From: Syntrophorhabdaceae bacterium
GTDB taxonomy: Bacteria > Desulfobacterota > Syntrophorhabdia > Syntrophorhabdales > Syntrophorhabdaceae
Reading direction: 5' to 3'
NCBI GenBank assembly: GCA_026415015.1
Contig: JAOAHW010000086.1
Coordinates: forward strand, 1 to 12,889
Length of the DNA: 12,889 nt
Position numbers and translations under genes: made by a program. The notes beneath the pieces are model-generated. The model ran no database searches, had not been told where the DNA came from, and worked only from the letters and a program-made list of their open reading frames with translations. Every line of letters begins with the position of its first letter. The stretch's first letter is position 1. Shown here piece by piece: positions 6,513-12,889 of this stretch.

Positions 6513-9238
6513 CTGTTTACCCATTCTTCGATAGCTTTTCTCTCTATAAATGCGCCCATAGGCGCCTCGGTCCCTGTTATAAATTTACCTGCCTGCATGG
6601 GTGGATAAGCATAGACAAGTTCAACAGAAGCCAGGGCATTCGTGTCAAAATCTCCCTGAAAACCAGTGATTTTATTATAACAGGCACCATCTATACCTAT
6701 GCGAACAATATCTGTCTGGGGTCTTTCTACCTTCAATGACCCTCCCTTATCAATGCGCCAGCGGCAGTACGTCCTCTGGGGGTCAAAATTACCTGAAACT
6801 ACTGCGGCAATCTCTGTGGAATCGCTAAAGACCATAAGCCTTCTACCCTCTTTTTTAAGGGCCTTAAGAATCTCAAGCTGCGCCTTATCTGTTGCCCTTT
6901 GCTCTTTGATTTCTTCCTTTTCCTTTTCCCTCATCCCTTGACAGATTGGATTGAGGACATCATCTGGTGCTGAGCCATAGTATTCAGGAAATTGTTTTCT
7001 AAGCATGTTTCTGCAGTCAGCAGTAGAGGTGAGGCTCCCCATGTCAACAGGGGTAATGGTATCTATTACCTTTCCAGGCAGTTTAATGGGTAGCAATTTA
7101 ATGCCCGGCTCCGGTAAAACCACATGGTCAGCCACAGGCATCATGGCTACAGCTTTACCATCTTTTAATATCTCTACCTTTTCTATCTTTTCTACTGTTG
7201 ATATACCTGCCGACTGGCTTCCATCATTTGCCCTTACAAAGATAGCCCTTTGGGTGCCTTTATTATGATAAAAAACAGCCTGATATTTAGACATATCCGC
7301 AGGCCCAATTACCCTGATAATGTAGGTAGCCCAGCCTTGAGACTCTCCCTTTGTAAGCATAATCTTATTTGCCGTAACCTTAACCCATTTTGAGATGAGT
7401 TTTCTGTCACCTAAATCAAGCTGGCAGGAAATCATACTATCGCCTATGGCAGTGCCAACCTGGCCTCCTCCAGAGAAAACCTGTGCCACTGCTGGCGTCT
7501 CGCTAAGTAATGTTAAATTCGATTTGGTAAGTAGATTTTTTATCTCATTAATATTTATTTCCTTCCCATCTTTATCCATATATTTCAGATAGGCCCTGAA
7601 GGTATTTCCATCAGGAATGAAATTGGGATAAAAAAGGTCAATACCCTGAGAGGTAGGTGGCTGTCCCTTTGCTGCCAGTTCAAGTGCTATAGAAAAGATA
7701 TTCGGGTAGATTTCAAATCTTTTTATCAGTTCAAAGGCCCTTGTTCCTTTTTTTACATTATCTACATAAATCTTTATCTCTGTTTTATCACCTTTTTTTA
7801 CATCATCGGCAACAGAGAAATAGTTTTCTGAAACCCATCTATCCCCCTTGCGGACAAAAGACTGATTCGGTGTCTGCCACTTCAAACCATTACCTTCCCA
7901 TTTCACATTATAACTTTTCATGTCCGCAGGCCCCTGTACATTTAACATAATCCTATAAAGGATGTTAGGGGATGCCCTTCCTTCCATTGGAGCAGTATCC
8001 ATTTCATATGACCATCTATTTGCCGTAATCTTTCTGTAGAGATAAAAGACTTTCCCAACATTCATCATCAGGCGCGTCTCACCCGTAGAAAGAGGCGTGA
8101 TTACGCCACGCTGGGTTACTACAAAAGGTCCTTCATTTGAAATATTGTATGTTACCGACAGAAGCCATTTTGAGGCAGGTTCAAAACTTGTTATAACTGC
8201 ATCTGATAATCTCCCTTGTTGTGATTTGGCTGCCCGTCTAATTATAAGGACAGGTTCATAGGATGAGCCCAGTTCAACAGAAGGAAACACATTAGACCCT
8301 TGAACAAAAATGTCTACACCATCGGTTTCTTTGCCCGCATCCCTGAATTCATTTCCGTCAACTTTTATGCCCTCAAATGAAAGCACATCGAAATCAACTT
8401 GTGTCTCGAAGTTTCCCCTGTTTTTACCTTGCCATCTTACTGTTATTTTAGTTTCATTATCTTTTTCTGTCCAGAAATGGACATCTTTTGTTCCGGGTTT
8501 TGGTAAATCACTTCGTACAACTCTCATACAGGGTGTTTCAGTTATCGGTATTATCTCTTCTTTTGCGTCAGAGTAATGGGCCGGTAATATAGCCTTCACT
8601 ATACCTCTTCCGGGTTTATTAAAATTGACATACTCTTTGCCCCCTATGGTGCCTCCACCTGAGGTCCAGAGATTAAAATTTTCAATGACACCTCGAGGGT
8701 CTATATTATAAGCACTAAGAAAGCTTGTACTGGCATAATTCTCACAGACAAAATCCCCCTGTTTATTGATAAAGCGATAGTTGGTACAGCAATTACTCTT
8801 CTGCTTATTTGAAAAAAGACCCCTTTGAGTAATGGACAGATATGCCTTCTTTGGTATTCGCAATACATAAGATGTAAAATCATCTGCGGCAAGGGTATAA
8901 GCATTGATGGACTCGATTGAAATGCTGGAAGGAAAGAACTGTGTATCAGAAGGAAATTTTATCTCATCTTTTTTTATCTTTGGTTTTGTGGTTTCATATA
9001 TAAACTGGAGTGTGTGGGGTTTAGGCAATACACTGATAAGTGCTTTGGAGCCTGCTACGAATTCTTTTACCTCTCTGCCGTGCTTTTTTTTGAGTTCTTC
9101 AAGACGTTCACGGGTTTTCTTGAGATTATACGCCACGAACTCCTCTGGTGTCATCTCCTTGCCCTGGGCGATGAGCCTGTCTGGTTGTAAAACAAAAGAG
9201 GTTGACAGTAAAAAGATAAATATAATCATCTTTTTCAT
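6509..9238 (-). CDS. Large exported protein with predicted Ig-like beta domains
   Basis: The family is not recognised. The 909-aa start at 9238 is preferred over an in-frame ATG 60 bp upstream because it gives a direct signal peptide (MKKMIIFIFLLSTSFVL, cleavage likely after LIAQ) and an ATGA overlap with the previous stop, with GAGG 7 nt upstream. After a charged helix (about 29-60) the protein is mostly beta. Residues about 570-622 look like a bacterial Ig-like (Big) domain: S-E-T-P-A-V-A-Q-V, a glycine turn, G-T-A-I-G-D, and a final WVKVTA strand. A block near 430-447 recurs near 639-657, sharing GPADM followed by a tyrosine-containing strand, which points to duplicated beta domains. A lysine/glutamate-rich helix (770-799) separates off the last domain (about 800-909). 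There are nine cysteines, including the pair 150-151. No enzyme motif was seen. A long extracellular or periplasmic structural protein is the best guess. Confidence 0.75.
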   Translation of the reverse strand: MKKMIIFIFLLSTSFVLQPDRLIAQGKEMTPEEFVAYNLKKTRERLEELKKKHGREVKEFVAGSKALISVLPKPHTLQFIYETTKPKIKKDEIKFPSDTQFFPSSISIESINAYTLAADDFTSYVLRIPKKAYLSITQRGLFSNKQKSNCCTNYRFINKQGDFVCENYASTSFLSAYNIDPRGVIENFNLWTSGGGTIGGKEYVNFNKPGRGIVKAILPAHYSDAKEEIIPITETPCMRVVRSDLPKPGTKDVHFWTEKDNETKITVRWQGKNRGNFETQVDFDVLSFEGIKVDGNEFRDAGKETDGVDIFVQGSNVFPSVELGSSYEPVLIIRRAAKSQQGRLSDAVITSFEPASKWLLSVTYNISNEGPFVVTQRGVITPLSTGETRLMMNVGKVFYLYRKITANRWSYEMDTAPMEGRASPNILYRIMLNVQGPADMKSYNVKWEGNGLKWQTPNQSFVRKGDRWVSENYFSVADDVKKGDKTEIKIYVDNVKKGTRAFELIKRFEIYPNIFSIALELAAKGQPPTSQGIDLFYPNFIPDGNTFRAYLKYMDKDGKEININEIKNLLTKSNLTLLSETPAVAQVFSGGGQVGTAIGDSMISCQLDLGDRKLISKWVKVTANKIMLTKGESQGWATYIIRVIGPADMSKYQAVFYHNKGTQRAIFVRANDGSQSAGISTVEKIEKVEILKDGKAVAMMPVADHVVLPEPGIKLLPIKLPGKVIDTITPVDMGSLTSTADCRNMLRKQFPEYYGSAPDDVLNPICQGMREKEKEEIKEQRATDKAQLEILKALKKEGRRLMVFSDSTEIAAVVSGNFDPQRTYCRWRIDKGGSLKVERPQTDIVRIGIDGACYNKITGFQGDFDTNALASVELVYAYPPMQAGKFITGTEAPMGAFIERKAIEEWVNR

Positions 9239-12222
9239 TTTGCTGCCTCGAATGTAAAACCCAATTCCTTGCATTTCTTCCATGCCTCTTTGATCCAATC
9301 TGAAACAATGCCGGATAAAATCTTTTCCTTAATTGAAGCGCACTGTACCATCTCTTTGGCCTTTTCAGCCTCTGTGAGAACCTGTTGAGAGGCTGCAGCA
9401 AGCCAGTTAAAATCTATATCTTTTGGAATCTCTGGTGACTGGGCAGCCTTTGCAGCCTTTTCTGTTAGTTCCAGGGCATCATTGAGTTTTTTCTCGGTAT
9501 TGGCAAGCTCGAGCTTTTTTCCTTCCAGAGCCTTTAGGGCCTCTTGATATTTTGGATTTGCTTCTACTAATTCATCAAATGCCTTACCGATTTGCTTTTT
9601 AAGAACATCCGTGCTCTCATTTTCAATCTTGGAATAAATATTGTAAGCCTGCTGGCTGGGAGACGAAATGCGTTGTCCGGGTACAAACGTGCCGGGAAGA
9701 GTTTCCGAAAATTTATTTATTTTTGTTAATCCTAAAGTATTTTCAATATTCATGTATACATTTTCGGGGATCCCCAATTTATTTGCCTCTTTGGAAAATT
9801 CATACATTTGATTATAAACATTACCAGGTGTTTCAAAAGCCTTATTAAACGCCTTCTGAATCTTCGCTGCCATATCTCCTTGGGAAAGGCCAGCAGGCAG
9901 GTCAGTAACCTTTAAAAAACCACCCGCGTCCAACGGAACAACACGATAAAGACCTTTAGCCTCATCAATTGTCTCAAAGGCAAAATTTTTTAATTTGTTA
10001 TCTATCCACACATAGCCTTTTTGGTTAAGCTCTCTCATAAATGTTTCGTATGCCCTGATGTGTCCTTGGGTCAACTTTCCCTGCTGGGCGAGAACTGCCG
10101 CGTGTGTTTGGGGAGGTATGTGCTCTACGACGTCCACTACTTTGTAGTATGTATTGTTGGGAATCTCATCTAAGTTACGATATATTTTTTCACCAACAAT
10201 ATAAATCCGCTCTTTAACCTCTGGTAATCGACCTATAGATGAATCTTTCAGGGCGTCTTTAAGAAATGCCCTTCCTGCATCATCAATATCAAGATTAACT
10301 TTAGATTTCAAAGCAGCATCCACATTGGTACTGCTTTTTAATATTGGTTCCTTTGACATCTTTAGCCCAAGATTGTCATCTAATTTGGAATATATATTCA
10401 TTCCACCGGCTTCAGATGAAGCGGACATTTTTTTTAGTATTTCTTGCCCGCTGGGGAGCATCTTTTCTGAATAGGGGATATCCTTTGGTTTTGGCTTGAC
10501 GATATCGTCAATGGCCTTTGCCACATCATCTTGATGTTTTTTGATTTCATTTCCCAGTTCCTGGATTGCCTTTGGTTTGGGCACATCATCAGGCAATTTG
10601 CTGCCCAGACGGGCTGCATCGTCAAGCTTGTTTGCCTTCTGCGATGCTTTTGCCAAGTCGTTGGCTGTATCAAGTGCTTCTTTGGCAAGCTTTTGCGCCT
10701 TTGTACCATAAGAAGTAATCATGCCCGTTAGGATATCAGACAGTACCTGCCCGGCAAGGCGCTCACATGTTGTCAGTGCCTCTCTGGCTCTTTTTGTCTT
10801 GTCAGCTAATTCTTTCCATTCTTGCAGAGTGATAGCATCAAACTGGTTATCCGGTGGTGTATCTTTGGTTGCCAAAAGCTCAATTCCATGTACTACCCCT
10901 ATGGTGAACTCAGCAAGGCTACCTATAATTTTTTTAACAATTTCTCTTTGCAAAGAAGAATCGGTTAAAATCTTTTCGGCAGTATCAGATGTTTGTTTTA
11001 CTAGCTTAAAAGTATCTACGATTCTTCCAACAGTAGGGCTGGAAAATGTTAGCAGGACGTCGCTAGTAGAGATAACAAGATGACCGATTCCAGCAAAACC
11101 TTCCACAATACCATGAAAAACATTAAAGGCTTCACCTAATGCCTGGGCTTTCCAGCCTTCTAGTAAACCACCGCTTAAATAATTACCAATTGCAATGATG
11201 CCGTCCCTTTCAGCCTTGATCTGGATTTTGAGCCTTTCTATCTCGGTCTTTATATGAAGGGCTGCATCATATTTTAACGGAAGGTCTAAGGGAAATTCTT
11301 TGGGAATAGAATTTTCAGTTGGAATTTTTATAGGCTCTAATTTTGCAGGCTTGTCTACACGGAATCCAACACCTGGCAGTCCTTCAAAAGTCCCTTCAGG
11401 TCCGGGATTATACGGCAATAAATCAGAAATATCTGAACCAGATGTGACCTTATAGGTCTGTGTTGGCTTTATCTCTCCGAGGCAGTGCTCAAATCTGCCG
11501 CTTGTTGCAAGGATATGCAGTGCTCCCCTGTGTTTTCTATAAGGCTCACCGAAATCTTTTTCCATTGTAGCAGCGATTTTATCGATCTCGGCAAAGGTTT
11601 CTTTATAAGGGTCTTTTGCCATTTTTTTGAAAAATTCTTCTCTTGCATTCTCCCAGTCAGTAAATAGCTGGGCAAGCTCTTTTTTTATCTGGTCCATAGA
11701 CTGGCGCTGGGCCTCTACAAAAAAGAGTTTATTGCCCAGTCCTTCTTGTTTATTTGCCCAATCGCCAAGAGACGAATAGTACCTGCCGATTTTTTCATCG
11801 TACTGGGTCACTGTTGTGGCTACCTCAGCCATACTAAAATCCTGAGGCAGATCTTGAGGGCTCGCTTCCCTTAAGAGCCCCAGAGCCTTTGCCTTTTCGT
11901 ATAGCTGGTCAAAGCGAATACGAAAAATTCCTGCCTGAACACCTAACTTGGGGTCAGGATTTATGATAAAAGGTGACAGCGCTTTCTGATGTGTATCAAG
12001 GGCGGACTTATAGAGGGAGAGACGTTTTTTGTCCATCTCCTGATAGGCATTACCCAATCTTACCAGTTCGTTCATATGATTAAGAGGTTCGTCGCATGGT
12101 ATAGTAAGGAGTGCTTCGAGCCTTTCTATCTCTGATAGGTCTTTATCCTGGGCAAAAACGTAACTATTTATTGTGATTATTAAAAAAAAGAATAAAAAGA
12201 GTAGTTTTTTACTAAAGTTCAA
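9235..12222 (-). CDS. Large exported helical protein with candidate kinase-like domain
   Basis: This is a 995-aa protein of no family I can name. The start is TTG at 12222, with AAGGA six bases upstream overlapping the previous gene's stop. The signal peptide is residues 1-24, cleavage probably after VFA. Residues about 28-235 are helical and charged. Residues about 340-450 hold several glycine-rich hydrophobic helices (GIVEGFAGIGHLVI, IGSLAEFTIGVVHGIELL) that could insert in or pass a membrane. A lysine-rich helical stretch follows. Residues about 605-790 contain D-N-K-L-K-N (741-746) and VVPLDAGGF (761-769), laid out like the catalytic-loop D-x-K-x-x-N and the metal-binding D-x-G of protein kinases, 24 residues apart; YKVVDVVEHIPP (693-704) would be the hinge. 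The N-lobe match is poor, so kinase activity is only a hypothesis. A predicted coiled coil (about 865-928) precedes the C-terminus. Its stop overlaps the next start (ATGA). Confidence 0.8.
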   Translation of the reverse strand: MNFSKKLLFLFFFLIITINSYVFAQDKDLSEIERLEALLTIPCDEPLNHMNELVRLGNAYQEMDKKRLSLYKSALDTHQKALSPFIINPDPKLGVQAGIFRIRFDQLYEKAKALGLLREASPQDLPQDFSMAEVATTVTQYDEKIGRYYSSLGDWANKQEGLGNKLFFVEAQRQSMDQIKKELAQLFTDWENAREEFFKKMAKDPYKETFAEIDKIAATMEKDFGEPYRKHRGALHILATSGRFEHCLGEIKPTQTYKVTSGSDISDLLPYNPGPEGTFEGLPGVGFRVDKPAKLEPIKIPTENSIPKEFPLDLPLKYDAALHIKTEIERLKIQIKAERDGIIAIGNYLSGGLLEGWKAQALGEAFNVFHGIVEGFAGIGHLVISTSDVLLTFSSPTVGRIVDTFKLVKQTSDTAEKILTDSSLQREIVKKIIGSLAEFTIGVVHGIELLATKDTPPDNQFDAITLQEWKELADKTKRAREALTTCERLAGQVLSDILTGMITSYGTKAQKLAKEALDTANDLAKASQKANKLDDAARLGSKLPDDVPKPKAIQELGNEIKKHQDDVAKAIDDIVKPKPKDIPYSEKMLPSGQEILKKMSASSEAGGMNIYSKLDDNLGLKMSKEPILKSSTNVDAALKSKVNLDIDDAGRAFLKDALKDSSIGRLPEVKERIYIVGEKIYRNLDEIPNNTYYKVVDVVEHIPPQTHAAVLAQQGKLTQGHIRAYETFMRELNQKGYVWIDNKLKNFAFETIDEAKGLYRVVPLDAGGFLKVTDLPAGLSQGDMAAKIQKAFNKAFETPGNVYNQMYEFSKEANKLGIPENVYMNIENTLGLTKINKFSETLPGTFVPGQRISSPSQQAYNIYSKIENESTDVLKKQIGKAFDELVEANPKYQEALKALEGKKLELANTEKKLNDALELTEKAAKAAQSPEIPKDIDFNWLAAASQQVLTEAEKAKEMVQCASIKEKILSGIVSDWIKEAWKKCKELGFTFEAAK

Positions 12223-12228
12223 ATATAA

Positions 12229-12234
12229 TCCTTA
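12229..12234 (-). promoter_or_regulatory. Ribosome binding site overlapping a stop codon, supporting a TTG start
   Basis: On the minus strand TAAGGA spans the TAA stop of the upstream gene (12234-12232) and an AAGGA Shine-Dalgarno ending at 12229. Six bases later comes TTG at 12222, the first codon of a clean signal peptide. There is no better ATG, so the TTG start is well supported and termination-coupled re-initiation is likely. Confidence 0.65.
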
Positions 12235-12889
12235 AAATTTATTCAGGTCAATGGGTACCTCTTTTTTATCAAGCACGCTATTTACAGTCTTTTGTAAATC
12301 ATCTTTTGCATTAAGAGATGCATTGAGGGTTTTATCTATGACAGCCTGCATGGTCTTTAGCTCCTGTCTCGTATAGCAATCTTTTAAAGTATATATACGA
12401 GACTCGCCATCATCCTCATAACTTTCAAGATAAGGATAATTGCCTGAGAGCTTTTTTTCGTCAAAATTTACATCAAAGAACTTTTCTGGCTCTCCTGAGA
12501 CATCTTTAAGTTCAACCCTTAAGGCTTCAAGTTCCCTGATATAATTTCTTAATGGTTTGGGATAATCTCGCAAAGACAAATCTATAGTATCCAGTAATGC
12601 TTTTCTTGAAAAACCGCTAAAGGTTGCTGGCGGCTTTGTAATGTTTTTCAGGTCTAAATATTGTTTCTCAAGCTTTTCTTTCACTAATAATATTGCCTGT
12701 TCGATGTTTTTGAGATCAATTATGTATTTTGTCGTTTTTAAATATACCCGGGAGCCGTCTTCTTCACAAACCCAGCCTTTAATATGCATAGGCACAGTAG
12801 GCTGATAATTTAAACCGAGTTTCTGTAAATCAAGTGAAATCCTTGTTGTTTCAGATGGTGCTTCGATGAACATTTTATCTGCTGAAAAA
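12232..12889 (-). CDS. Unknown protein, 5' end cut off by window edge; probably exported
   Basis: The frame stays open through the right edge, so the gene is partial; 218 codons are seen. The first ATG, at 12873, has no Shine-Dalgarno. The residues before it read F-S-A-D-K, which would fit the end of a signal peptide cleaved after F-S-A, so the true start is probably outside the window. The visible part is unrecognised: a strand-rich opening, a helical section rich in lysine, leucine and glutamate (IEQAILLVKEKLEKQYLDL), two cysteines (in VCEEDG and KDCYTR), an acidic patch SYEDDGESRIYTLKD, and a C-terminal helix rich in asparagine and lysine. It is the most upstream gene visible of the minus-strand operon, 9 bp ahead of the 995-aa gene, so a partner role for that protein is plausible. 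Export and partnership are inference. Confidence 0.7.
   Translation of the reverse strand, partial: FSADKMFIEAPSETTRISLDLQKLGLNYQPTVPMHIKGWVCEEDGSRVYLKTTKYIIDLKNIEQAILLVKEKLEKQYLDLKNITKPPATFSGFSRKALLDTIDLSLRDYPKPLRNYIRELEALRVELKDVSGEPEKFFDVNFDEKKLSGNYPYLESYEDDGESRIYTLKDCYTRQELKTMQAVIDKTLNASLNAKDDLQKTVNSVLDKKEVPIDLNKF

Noticed and set aside
9235..12222. Classic polymorphic toxin with a downstream immunity gene
   Set aside because: The following genes all encode large or exported proteins with signal peptides, there is no repeat-rich (RHS or haemagglutinin) delivery region, and the candidate catalytic domain is internal rather than C-terminal.
1..12889. CRISPR arrays, tRNA or rRNA genes, insertion sequences
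   Set aside because: I saw no regularly spaced repeats, no tRNA cloverleaf candidate in the intergenic spacers, and no transposase-like protein or terminal inverted repeats.

Overview
The window holds parts of three transcription units. AT-rich sequence, frequent AGA/AGG arginine and ATA isoleucine codons, an [FeFe]-hydrogenase maturase and a run of genes with Sec signal peptides, one of them a predicted outer-membrane beta-barrel, suggest an anaerobic Gram-negative bacterium. Nitrospirota or a Desulfobacterota-like lineage is my guess, but no marker in the window settles the taxonomy.

Left part (1-2682). A partial minus-strand gene at the left edge (1-360, TTG start) resembles the DUF6933 family. 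It is divergent from a short plus-strand operon: a TM1266-type 'iron-only hydrogenase system regulator' (662-925), the radical SAM maturase HydG (927-2429), and an unrecognised 92-aa protein (2404-2682) whose start lies inside the end of hydG. The roughly 300-bp divergent spacer has a plausible sigma70-type promoter (513-541) and a leader with four CTGAG boxes. HydG has an altered C-terminal cluster motif: CX5CX19C instead of the usual CX2CX22C, with the outer two cysteines in register. hydE, hydF and the hydrogenase are not in this unit.

Right part (12889-2885, minus strand). Six tightly packed genes converge on the hyd operon. In transcription order they are: a protein truncated by the window edge, probably exported; a 995-aa exported protein with a helical N-terminal half, a hydrophobic middle and a candidate divergent protein-kinase-like domain; a 909-aa exported protein with predicted Ig-like beta domains; a 313-aa exported protein with a polyproline hinge and a four-cysteine C-terminal domain; a 165-aa exported protein; and a 724-aa predicted outer-membrane beta-barrel with a C-terminal periplasmic-type domain. 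Three successive junctions are 4-bp ATGA overlaps and the other two gaps are 9 and 17 bp, so this is one operon. Its promoter lies beyond the right edge.

The five complete proteins all start with good Sec signal peptides and none belongs to a system I can name. The most economical reading, which is inference, is an envelope-associated assembly: the barrel anchors or exports, the Ig-like and cysteine-stabilised proteins form extracellular or periplasmic parts, and the large kinase-like protein is the cargo or effector. This cassette is the best candidate here for an undescribed system.
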